Source of the DNA: Sphingobacteriales bacterium 44-15
GTDB lineage: Bacteria > Bacteroidota > Bacteroidia > Chitinophagales > Chitinophagaceae
Direction of reading: 5' to 3'
Assembly: GCA_001899685.1 (NCBI GenBank)
Contig: MKWG01000002.1
Location: forward strand, 229,953 to 293,952
Length of the DNA: 64,000 nt
The notes under the pieces are model-generated. The model did not search any database and had not been told where the DNA came from. It saw only the letters and a program-made list of their open reading frames with translations. Shown one piece after another: positions 27,261 through 34,058 of this stretch. Position 1 is the first letter of the stretch. Every line of letters starts with the position of its first letter. A program made the position numbers and the translations under genes.

Positions 27261-27827
27261 ATGACAGACAAATTAAAAATAGTGCTCAAAATGTTCGCAG
27301 ACTTTGAAGAACACGAACTTAAAAAAATATCAGATTGTTTCAAACCAAAATCAGTTAAGAAAAACAACATTTTGCTGCACGAAGGAAGTGTATGCAAAGA
27401 ATTTTATTTTATATATACAGGTTGTGTCAGGACTTTTTTCATTGACAAAAACGGACACGAAAAAACAAGATATGTGATGCTTGACAATCACATAGGAACA
27501 GCATTGACAAGTTTCATTACTCAAAAACCGTCTATTGAATGTTTAGAAACGCTTGACGATACAGAATTGTTGGCAATTAGTCATTCAAACTTTTTTCGCC
27601 TTAATGAAGAAATGGTAAGTTGGAAAATTTTTTATCAAAGAATTTTAGAAATGGCTTATTCATTTCAAAACAAAAAAATTGAACATCTGACTACATTAAC
27701 TGCCAAACAACGATATGACAATGTCCTAAAAGAAAATCCTGTTTTAATTCAACGCCTTTCAAACAGAGTTTTGGCCTCCTATCTTGACATACGGGAAGAA
27801 ACATTAAGCAGACTTAAATCCAAATAA
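27261..27827 (+). CDS. Crp/Fnr-family transcriptional regulator
   Basis: This gene encodes 188 residues from ATG 27261; a GTG five codons upstream is also open. The N-terminal cyclic-nucleotide-binding-like barrel (about residues 10-120; NILLHEGSVCKEFYFIYTGC) is followed by a dimer helix and a C-terminal winged helix with the recognition segment ASYLDIREETLSRLKSK. This is the short C-terminus usual for Bacteroidota Crp-like proteins. No N-terminal cysteine cluster for an Fe-S centre is present, so it is not a classical FNR. It shares a cassette with a YCII gene that has an FNR/CRP-like site in front, suggesting it controls that gene. Confidence 0.9.
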   Translation: MTDKLKIVLKMFADFEEHELKKISDCFKPKSVKKNNILLHEGSVCKEFYFIYTGCVRTFFIDKNGHEKTRYVMLDNHIGTALTSFITQKPSIECLETLDDTELLAISHSNFFRLNEEMVSWKIFYQRILEMAYSFQNKKIEHLTTLTAKQRYDNVLKENPVLIQRLSNRVLASYLDIREETLSRLKSK

Positions 27828-27834
27828 AATGATT

Positions 27835-27878
27835 TTGACCTAAATCAAAGTGTGTCTAAATTGGATAAATCATCTTTG
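27835..27878 (+). promoter_or_regulatory. FNR/CRP-like site and -7 box before the YCII gene
   Basis: TTGAC-CTAA-ATCAA (27835-27848) is a near-perfect FNR-type dyad. The box CATCTTTG (27871-27878, one mismatch to TAnnTTTG) places the expected start site so that the dyad centre falls near -42, the class II activator position. It lies in the 68-bp gap between the Crp/Fnr gene and the YCII gene. Confidence 0.6.
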
Positions 27879-27895
27879 CAGAAAATTAAATTAAG

Positions 27896-28249
27896 ATGAA
27901 AGAATTTGTATTACTGTTCCGTATGGACATCGCAAACGAAGAAGCACAACCTACCAAAAAGCAGATGGAAATCTATATGCAACAATGGATAAGTTGGATA
28001 AACGAAATTGCAGACAATGACCAACTTGCTAACGGTGGAAACCATTTTTCACGACAAGGACGAGTGCTAAAACCAAACAATGAAGTTGTTGAAACGCCAC
28101 ACATTGCTGACAATAATTCTATTGCAGGTTACATCATTATTTTAGCAAAAAATCTTGACGAAGCGACAAAAATTGCGAAGAGATGCCCAATCTTAAACGG
28201 ACAAAATACAAGTGTTGAAATACGAGAAACAGCAACACCGGGACAATAA
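27896..28249 (+). CDS. YCII-related domain protein
   Basis: This 117-residue protein belongs to the YCII/DGPF dimeric alpha-beta barrel superfamily. It has MKEFVLLFRMD at the N-terminus and GYIIILAKNLDEATKIAKRCPIL near the C-terminus, where the DexA pattern is typical. Superfamily members are mostly of unknown function, some lyase- or dehydrochlorinase-like. It lies downstream of the Crp/Fnr regulator with its own promoter and dyad site. In many Bacteroidota such proteins sit next to sigma or regulator genes. The two genes appear to be one two-gene cassette ended by element 3. Confidence 0.87.
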   Translation: MKEFVLLFRMDIANEEAQPTKKQMEIYMQQWISWINEIADNDQLANGGNHFSRQGRVLKPNNEVVETPHIADNNSIAGYIIILAKNLDEATKIAKRCPILNGQNTSVEIRETATPGQ

Positions 28250-28257
28250 ACAACGAA

Positions 28258-28459
28258 CCGCTAACATGGGGTTTTGTTCAAGTGTGGCTCGACGTTGTTA
28301 GCATCAGCAATAGTTCGCTACTCATCTTCTGTCCCGGCTTGACGGGATGCTATTGAGCAGTAGAACATATGTTGTACTTTAGTTTTTCAATCAGCTTTTG
28401 TTCCGGTCTTGACGTTCACTAAATGCCTCACCTGCACAAAGCCCTGTTCGTTAGCAGCC
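28258..28459 (+). repeat. Cassette-boundary palindrome, element 3
   Basis: The left end is CCGCTAACAT and the right end CGTTAGCAGCC. The left arm GGGGTTTTGTTCAAGTGTGG pairs with the right-arm complement AGGGCTTTGTGCAGGTGAGG. The middle has CCCGGCTTGACGGGA and CTATTGAGCAGTAG hairpins and lacks the exact TAAATTTG box. The next gene's ATG begins 5 nt after the right end. Confidence 0.85.
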
Positions 28460-28464
28460 ATATT

Positions 28465-29097
28465 ATGACAGCCCCAAACAACATACCAAATTCAGTTGAA
28501 ATAATTGGCGAACATCTCGACAACTTTTTTGATTCAGAAGAAATTTTAGTTCTACACGAAAAGGAATCCGAAATCGTTCATTCAGACATTTTTATTATTA
28601 AGCCAGCCGGAGACAGAAATTATAATCTGCTATTGACTTGTGGATTAAGTGCATTGCCAATGAAGGTGCCAGAAGACCTTGACTATTTAAAATTTGTAGA
28701 AATTACGATGCTATTGCCAATTGATTGGAGACTTAACTATGACGATTTCGCCGACGAAAACAATTATTGGCCAATAAGAGCATTAATACAACTTTCAAAG
28801 TATCCTCATTTAAACGACACTTGGTTTGGTTATGGACATACAATCCCATTGGACGACACCCATAAAGTCAATCATAATTTTGACAGTATAATCCTACTTG
28901 AATCTATAACACTTTCGGACGACTTTACCTACATAGAGACAGACAAGAAAGAAATATATTTTTACTCTGCAATCCCAATCTATAAAGAAGAGTTGGAGTA
29001 TAAGTTAGAACATGGCACAGACAAGCTACTTGCACTCTTTCAACAGTATGACATTGACGAGATTGTTGATATAAATAGAAAGAATGTTTGTATATAG
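28465..29097 (+). CDS. Suppressor-of-fused (SUFU) domain protein
   Basis: This gene encodes 210 residues from ATG 28465; the longer reading from 28423 would start inside element 3. The bacterial SUFU-domain pattern is clear: NLLLTCGLSALPMKVPEDL (about residues 52-70), a LLPIDW block, YWPIRALIQLSKYPH, and DTWFGYGHTIPLDD. The C-terminal part (IYFYSAIPIYKEELEYKLEHG) is also usual. Bacterial SUFU proteins have no firmly known role; many occur in polymorphic-toxin immunity settings. It is a single-gene cassette between elements 3 and 4. Confidence 0.87.
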   Translation: MTAPNNIPNSVEIIGEHLDNFFDSEEILVLHEKESEIVHSDIFIIKPAGDRNYNLLLTCGLSALPMKVPEDLDYLKFVEITMLLPIDWRLNYDDFADENNYWPIRALIQLSKYPHLNDTWFGYGHTIPLDDTHKVNHNFDSIILLESITLSDDFTYIETDKKEIYFYSAIPIYKEELEYKLEHGTDKLLALFQQYDIDEIVDINRKNVCI

Positions 29098-29105
29098 ACG
29101 AAATA

Positions 29106-29309
29106 CGGCTGCTAACATTCGGATTGGCTATATGGCGGGGTGACGAATATGTCTTCAGCTTTTTGTTCGCTAATCGGCTTCAGTTCCGGCTGACGGATAA
29201 CGCCGGGCAATAGAATAAACAATGAACTTTAAGTTATATATTTAGCATCGGTTACGGGCAAACGAACCATGAAATACCACCACATCGCCAAGCCGTACCG
29301 TAAGCAGCC
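29106..29309 (+). repeat. Cassette-boundary palindrome, element 4
   Basis: The left end is CGGCTGCTAACAT and the right end CGTAAGCAGCC. The left arm TCGGATTGGCTATATGGCGG pairs with the right-arm complement ACGGCTTGGCGATGTGGTGG. The middle has CCGGC...GCCGG, AATAGAATAAACAATGAAC and a TATATTTA box in place of TAAATTTG. It is closely related to element 2 over its whole length. The next ATG is 6 nt from the right end. Confidence 0.88.
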
Positions 29310-29315
29310 ATTTTA

Positions 29316-29876
29316 ATGACACTTTCCTTGAAACACATAGGACTTTTAATCGGAGTTGTTTTGACCTTTGTAAGTTTCCTATTCTTCGGGAGACAACAAG
29401 GCACTTATCAAGTTTTGCTTATTTGCGGACTTGTAACAACTTTAATTTTTTACCTGACCATTTTGTTTGGTAAAGGTCATCTAAAGACAAAGATATTTTG
29501 GACTGTTGTTGTTGTTCTTTGTGCCGTAGTTCAACAGTTGACAGAACCATTTTTAATTGACACTTCATACCGAGTTTATATCAGCCAAAATAAAAATATA
29601 TTGACTGAAATAAATAATATATTGATTAACAAACAAGGCGACATTACAATCTTAAATGACAGTATTTTTAAAGGTGACCAATTAACTGCATTGGAAAGTG
29701 ACAAATTACAAGAAGGACAAAAAAAGTTAGGTGTTTATATTATTTCAAAATCTGACAAAGGAATTTATTATGGTTTGTGGGGCTTCCTTGACGTAAGGTT
29801 AGGAATTACTTATTGGACAGGTATCGTTAAACCAGACGACAAATACCGACACTTAACAGGGAATTGGTTTCATTAG
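29316..29876 (+). CDS. Small membrane protein, unknown function
   Basis: This 186-residue protein is not a family I recognise. Three membrane helices lie near the N-terminus (about residues 6-23, 31-50 and 58-76). After them comes a ~105-residue soluble C-terminal part (TSYRVYISQNKNILTEINNI... to YWTGIVKPDDKYRHLTGNWFH). By topology the tail is probably outside or in the cytoplasm, depending on orientation. It is the only gene between elements 4 and 5 and starts 6 nt after element 4. Its AT-rich composition matches the array. Confidence 0.68.
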   Translation: MTLSLKHIGLLIGVVLTFVSFLFFGRQQGTYQVLLICGLVTTLIFYLTILFGKGHLKTKIFWTVVVVLCAVVQQLTEPFLIDTSYRVYISQNKNILTEINNILINKQGDITILNDSIFKGDQLTALESDKLQEGQKKLGVYIISKSDKGIYYGLWGFLDVRLGITYWTGIVKPDDKYRHLTGNWFH

Positions 29877-29893
29877 CAACATTGACAACAAAA

Positions 29894-30077
29894 CGGCTGC
29901 TTACATCGGTTTGCAGCAAGTGGGGCTGAAGAAATAACATTGAGCAATAGTTCCGGCTGAAAGACGCTATTGAGCAATAGAATAAACAATGAACTTTTAA
30001 TTATAAATTTGGCAACGGTTCGGGCGGAAAGGAATTCTATTTCCCCACCTGCTGCAAGCCGTAAAACGTTGGCAGCC
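29894..30077 (+). repeat. Cassette-boundary palindrome, element 5
   Basis: The left end is CGGCTGCTTACAT and the right end CGTTGGCAGCC. The left arm CGGTTTGCAGCAAGTGGGG pairs with the right-arm complement CGGCTTGCAGCAGGTGGGG, 19 positions with two differences. The middle has CTATTGAGCAATAG, AATAAACAATGAAC and a TAAATTTG box (30004-30011). The arms differ from those of all the other elements. Confidence 0.9.
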
Positions 30078-30091
30078 ATAACATTGAGACC

Positions 30092-31159
30092 ATGAATTTC
30101 AAAATAACATTTAGTATTATTCTTGCCTTTTACTGTTTAACAGGACATTCTCAAACAAATATCCAACCTTCATTATTAGACACTTCTATTGCAAAAAAGA
30201 TAACTGTTTCGGGGTTTTGCTTGTGCCAGACAACATTGCCTGACTTGCAAAGACTAAGCGACGACTTCAAACCTATAGAAGTTGAAGAAATGGATTTAGG
30301 AAAAAAATGTATCGCACAAGATGGTCGTTTTGAAAATGGAAAAGGATATTTTTCAGCAAAATTTCCAGGCATGATTTTCCAGAAAGACCAAAATACAAAC
30401 CAAATAAGTAAAATAAGACTTACTAAAGACTTTAAAGGGAGCCTACCTGATGGTACACCAATTGACCTGCACAATTTAAAACTTAAAGACGTTTTCAATA
30501 TCTACCCAAAACTGAAAGACACTTGGGGTTCACGTGGCTGCTCTGACTACTGGCATTTCGCAAACGATACTTTGTTTTTCTATGTCAAAGTTGATACAAC
30601 TAAAAAGCCACAGTTCCCAATTGACGAAGCATATTATTATGACAAGCCAGTTGAAGCTATAGACCTCATAGTTTCATGTTATAGAATTTTTGAGAAAAAA
30701 GAACGATACAAACAATTACTAAACGACCCAGTTTTTTTCATTGACAGCGTTAATGTAACAAGAATAGAAATGCAAGAATATCAACCAAACGATATTGCTT
30801 CGGTGACAGTTTATAAAGACGCAAATGCAATTAAACTCGTTGGAGAACAAGGTAAATTTGGTGCAGTGTACATTGAAACAAAAAAATTTGCAAGAAATAA
30901 ATACTGGAACTATTTCAAGCCAAAATCAGCCGACTACTTAAAAAATGTTCCAACACCGCAAAGTGACAGTTCGGTAATTTATATCCTAAACGGCAAAGTT
31001 TTGAAAACAAACTTTGAAGGCGACCTCTCTGGAATTGACGATAAAAATTTTATAGAACTAACCGTAATTGACAAACAAAAATTAAGCAAGGATTATAATA
31101 TTTCAGGCAAATCACTTGGAGTTATTATTCGGACAAAACCCAAAGACGACAAGGATTGA
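30092..31159 (+). CDS. Secreted protein with TonB-plug-like segments, unknown role
   Basis: This 355-residue protein has a signal peptide (MNFKITFSIILAFYCL, cut near GHSQ). The central part is cysteine-containing and unrecognised (GFCLCQTTLPDLQRLSDDF; WGSRGCSDYWHF). Two C-terminal segments (IASVTVYKDANAIKLVGEQG then GAVYIETK, and SGKSLGVIIRTK) resemble the plug-domain pattern that ends in NGVVxIxTK in SusC-like proteins. No barrel follows, so it is not a transporter. It may be a periplasmic or lipid-free surface protein. It fills the cassette between elements 5 and 6. Confidence 0.75.
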   Translation: MNFKITFSIILAFYCLTGHSQTNIQPSLLDTSIAKKITVSGFCLCQTTLPDLQRLSDDFKPIEVEEMDLGKKCIAQDGRFENGKGYFSAKFPGMIFQKDQNTNQISKIRLTKDFKGSLPDGTPIDLHNLKLKDVFNIYPKLKDTWGSRGCSDYWHFANDTLFFYVKVDTTKKPQFPIDEAYYYDKPVEAIDLIVSCYRIFEKKERYKQLLNDPVFFIDSVNVTRIEMQEYQPNDIASVTVYKDANAIKLVGEQGKFGAVYIETKKFARNKYWNYFKPKSADYLKNVPTPQSDSSVIYILNGKVLKTNFEGDLSGIDDKNFIELTVIDKQKLSKDYNISGKSLGVIIRTKPKDDKD

Positions 31160-31171
31160 CGTGGAGAGTTA

Positions 31172-31303
31172 CGGCTGCCAACATTGGGTTTTATGCAAGT
31201 TGGGCTGACGAATATATCATCAGCTAATTGCAAATCCCAGCTTCAGTTCGGGCAGACGGAATGCTAATTCCCACCCTGCATAAAGCCCCGTTCGTTGCAA
31301 GCC
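31172..31303 (+). repeat. Cassette-boundary palindrome, element 6 (short)
   Basis: The left end is CGGCTGCCAACAT and the right end CGTTGCAAGCC. The left arm TGGGTTTTATGCAAGTTGGG pairs with the right-arm complement GGGGCTTTATGCAGGGTGGG. At 132 bp it lacks the TAGAATAAACAATGAAC/TAAATTTG middle present in the longer elements, leaving a length close to large canonical attC sites. Confidence 0.85.
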
Positions 31304-31343
31304 ATTTTTAAAGACCATTCTCTGAAATCAATCAATAAAACAA

Positions 31344-31880
31344 ATGGAGTTCAAAATTACCGGAAAGTATAATGAAACATATCTTGAAGAATGTTTAACG
31401 CTGTGGAAGTTTTCATCAAAGGAGGCATTTAATAGTGTTAAGACCTACTCGATTTGTTGTCTTGCTTATTTAGCCATTGGATTACTCTACTACTTAAGAG
31501 GGAAATCAATCTCACTTTTTATAAGTTCTTTTGGTTTGGCTTGTTTTCTATTGTTAATTATACAACTCCTAAATATTTACCAGTTAAAAACAAGGACAAA
31601 GAAGAATTTGTTAGCTCGAATTGAGAAATACAAAACTAACCCAACAGTTGTACGTGAACTTCTCTTTACTGAAGAATATATAAAATATTGCGACCCAGAA
31701 ATGCTCTTAAAATTAAAATGGGTTGCATTTCCTTATTATCAAGAATACGGAAATTATATTTTCTTCTTCTTAAATGAAAGTAAAAAACCAGCATTAAGCA
31801 TGAGCAAAATAAATATTCCAGAATCAATTGAGAAAGACTTATTCAAACTGATCAATTCTAAAATTCCAATAAGGAGCTAA
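31344..31880 (+). CDS. YcxB-like membrane protein
   Basis: This 178-residue protein has an N-terminal soluble part, two membrane helices (about residues 33-50 and 57-75) and a C-terminal beta-rich segment (LLFTEEYIKYCDPEMLLKL, then KWVAFPYYQEYGNYIFFFL). This layout is typical of YcxB-like/PH-like small membrane proteins of unknown role. The resemblance is moderate. It sits between element 6 and chimeric element 7, starting 40 nt after element 6. Confidence 0.65.
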   Translation: MEFKITGKYNETYLEECLTLWKFSSKEAFNSVKTYSICCLAYLAIGLLYYLRGKSISLFISSFGLACFLLLIIQLLNIYQLKTRTKKNLLARIEKYKTNPTVVRELLFTEEYIKYCDPEMLLKLKWVAFPYYQEYGNYIFFFLNESKKPALSMSKINIPESIEKDLFKLINSKIPIRS

Positions 31881-31882
31881 AA

Positions 31883-32078
31883 CAGCGGACAACTGGTGCG
31901 TTTGTGTTATGTTGGCAGACAAATAACACCGCCTCAGCTTCAGTTTGCTATTTGGCTTAAATCTCAAGCGATGAATAGCTCCGGGCAACAGAATAAAAAA
32001 TAAACTTTTAATTATAAATTTGGCATCGGTTATCTGCAGACGAATCACGGAATAGCGTCACATCGCCAAGCCGCATGG
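31883..32078 (+). repeat. Cassette-boundary palindrome, element 7 (chimeric, decayed)
   Basis: The left half (CAACTGGTGCGTTTGTGTTA... then CCGCCTCAGCTTCAG) follows element 1. The right half (ATTATAAATTTGGCATCGGT... CAGACGAATCACGGA... CATCGCCAAGCCG) follows elements 2 and 4. The arms therefore no longer complement each other, and the right end GTTRGCAGCC is missing (GCATGGATACG instead). A TAAATTTG box is kept (32015-32022). It marks the last recognisable element; 32079-32234 holds nothing I can identify. Confidence 0.75.
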
Positions 32079-32234
32079 ATACGTTTCGGTACACATTCCG
32101 AATATGATGAAGTAAACGCGAAAACTATCTAATATGAAGTTTTGGTACAAGCCTACTAACTGACGATGCACTTCTGCCAATAACTAAGCTTCCGTAGGTT
32201 TAGTGCAACATGGTATTTATAAAAGCGGCAGACC

Positions 32235-32375
32235 ATGCGTATTGAATATTTGGATAATAGCACCTTGAAAAATTCTGTTTTAGGCTTTGACCCAATCGAC
32301 ATTTTTGAAAGAAGCAAGAAAAGTACTGTCACTGCTACAGCCAACAGTCCGTCATTGTATAAAAAGACATCATAA
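32235..32375 (+). CDS. Possible 46-residue ORF coupled to the TPR-Arr gene
   Basis: An ATG at 32235 opens a 46-codon frame (MRIEYLDNSTLKNSVLGFDP...) whose stop overlaps the next start as TAATG (stop 32373-32375, ATG 32375-32377). Such overlap usually means translational coupling. No family is recognised and no ribosome-binding site stands out. It could be a small partner or leader peptide, or a chance frame in a decayed region. Confidence 0.35.
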   Translation: MRIEYLDNSTLKNSVLGFDPIDIFERSKKSTVTATANSPSLYKKTS

Positions 32376-33118
32376 TGGAATTTAATCCTAATAACAACAT
32401 TGTTAAGCTCTGTCTCCTGGGAATGGCAATGGAAGACCAAGACAAACCGGAAGAAGCAAGCAAGCTATTTCTTCAGGCGTGGACGGAAGGAACAAATGAC
32501 TTTGAAAAATTTCTCGCAGCCTATTATGTAGCACGACATCAAAAGCATGTTTCTGACAAATTAAAATGGCTCGAAACAGCTTTACAATTTGCATTAAAAA
32601 TAAATGACGATTCTGTTCAGAGTGCTTTTCCTTCCTTATATTCAAATATTGCTCAATGTTATGAGGATTTAAACGATCCTGACAATGCAAAAAAGAATTA
32701 TGATTTAGCAAAAACATTTAGAGAAAAACCATCTGACAAAGGTCCTTTTTATCATGGAACGAAAGCAGATTTACAGGTTGGTGATTTGCTGACAGCAGGA
32801 GGGAATTCTAATTACAAACCCGAACTCAAAATGAATCATATTTATTTTACAGCTTCAGTTAATGGCGCAGGACTTGCAGCGGCATTAGCACAAGGCAACG
32901 GACATGAACGGGTTTATATAGTTGAGCCAACAGGAAGTTTTGAAAACGACCCAAATGTTACAGATAAAAAATTCCCGGGCAACCCGACACGTTCATATCG
33001 TTCGGAATCGCCATTGAAGATCGTTGGCGAAGCAACAGATTGGGTTAGACAGACAACAGAAGACATTCAAAAATGGAGAGAGAAATTAGCGAATAGCAAA
33101 GGAGAAATAATTAATTAG
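32375..33118 (+). CDS. arr: TPR domain fused to Arr rifamycin ADP-ribosyltransferase
   Basis: The product has 247 residues. Residues ~10-118 are helical with TPR-like repeats (DKPEEASKLFLQAWTEGT; AFPSLYSNIAQCYEDLNDPD). Residues ~121-226 are an Arr domain: FYHGTKADLQVGDLL, MNHIYFTA, VEPTGSFENDPNVTDKKF, PGNPTRSYRS, IVGEATDW. The catalytic triad of the family is present as His127, Tyr157 and Asp192, with spacings of 30 and 35 residues identical to mycobacterial Arr (His19, Tyr49, Asp84). Arr transfers ADP-ribose from NAD+ to rifamycins and inactivates them. Typical Arr is ~140 residues without a TPR part, so the fusion is notable. It lies just beyond the last cassette element. Substrate is inferred. 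Confidence 0.88.
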   Translation: MEFNPNNNIVKLCLLGMAMEDQDKPEEASKLFLQAWTEGTNDFEKFLAAYYVARHQKHVSDKLKWLETALQFALKINDDSVQSAFPSLYSNIAQCYEDLNDPDNAKKNYDLAKTFREKPSDKGPFYHGTKADLQVGDLLTAGGNSNYKPELKMNHIYFTASVNGAGLAAALAQGNGHERVYIVEPTGSFENDPNVTDKKFPGNPTRSYRSESPLKIVGEATDWVRQTTEDIQKWREKLANSKGEIIN

Positions 33119-33272
33119 AACAAAACACAAAAACCGGCAAGAACAAGAATCGCTAATATAGCAGGCAGCGTAGGCTCACTGATAAGCAGAGTGACATTGA
33201 AATTATAAGAGTTTTACATCAAAGAATGGACAGAGAGAATCGCCTGAATGATTAGTAAACGGATAAACAGCA

Positions 33273-34028
33273 ATGGACAATAACCTGGAATATAAAATCA
33301 TTAAGCCCGGCAAACCGCTTTCGGACTTTGTAGAAAGCTTCTGGTTCTTACGCAATCATTCCGGCAGCGATAAAGAAACGACAGGATTGCCCGACGGGCT
33401 CATTGATGTATTGCTTTCCAAAGCAGCCGCAGCGCCTTTTCGTATCGTACAGCTTGGAGGATTGACGCAACACGAGCAGGCGACACTGCCCGCGGGCTGT
33501 GTAATATTTTGCATCAGCTTTAAATTGCTTGCCGTAGAATATATTTTTCGTGAACCTATTGCAAACATTCTTAACAGCGGGAAGCTTTTGCCTGATGATT
33601 TTTGGGATTTTAACGAAAATGACCTGGACAGCTTTGATCTTTTCTGCAAAAAAGCTTCACAGAAAATACAATCGCTTTTGCCCGAAGCAATTGACGAAAG
33701 AAAACGGAAACTTTTTGAACTGATCTACGCTGCCAGCGGAGCCATTACCGTAAAAGAGCTTTCCGAAAAAGTGTTCTGGAGCAGCCGGCAGATCAACCGT
33801 TATTTCAACCAGCAATTCGGCATTTCATTAAAGGCATATTGCAATATCCTTCGTTTTCGCGCCTCGCTGGAACATATCGCACAGGGAAAACTTTTTCCCG
33901 AAGAAAACTTTTCCGACCAAACGCACTTCATCAAAGAAGTTAAAAAGTTTGCCGGCGTGGCGCCGAAAGAATTATCCAAAAACAAAAACGACCGATTTAT
34001 ACTATTATCGGCAATAAAGCGGAAATAA
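33273..34028 (+). CDS. AraC-family transcriptional regulator
   Basis: This 251-residue protein has an N-terminal DUF6597-like region (about residues 5-130; YKIIKPGKPLSDFVESFWF, LPDGLIDVLL, PAGCVIFCISFK) and a C-terminal AraC helix-turn-helix (about 155-240; ITVKELSEKVFWSSRQINRY, FNQQFGISLKAYCNILRF). Direct association with the TetX-like gene 30 bp downstream on the same strand suggests a common operon or local control. Base composition returns to that of the core genes here, unlike the cassette array just upstream. Confidence 0.9.
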   Translation: MDNNLEYKIIKPGKPLSDFVESFWFLRNHSGSDKETTGLPDGLIDVLLSKAAAAPFRIVQLGGLTQHEQATLPAGCVIFCISFKLLAVEYIFREPIANILNSGKLLPDDFWDFNENDLDSFDLFCKKASQKIQSLLPEAIDERKRKLFELIYAASGAITVKELSEKVFWSSRQINRYFNQQFGISLKAYCNILRFRASLEHIAQGKLFPEENFSDQTHFIKEVKKFAGVAPKELSKNKNDRFILLSAIKRK

Positions 34029-34058
34029 TTTTGCATTGCAATTAAACAATGCAGTATT

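Noticed and set aside
26979-32048. Minus-strand frames inside elements 2, 5 and 7 giving similar peptides (AKFIIKSSLFILL)
   Set aside because: The peptide similarity follows from the conserved DNA block AATGAACTTTTAATTATAAA in the middle of the elements. There is no ribosome-binding site, and E1, E3, E4 and E6 break the frame.
25546-32078. Canonical integron attC sites
   Set aside because: The right-end word GTTRGCA and left-end TGCYAAC do not fit the GTTRRRY/RYYYAAC core, most elements are longer than 141 bp, and no IntI gene is visible. I report an attC-like architecture instead.
26046-32078. Elements as MITE insertions
   Set aside because: They lie between successive genes or cassettes in a single orientation, show no target duplications that I can see, and their stems differ between copies while pairing is kept. 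A family of recent MITE copies would share stem sequence.
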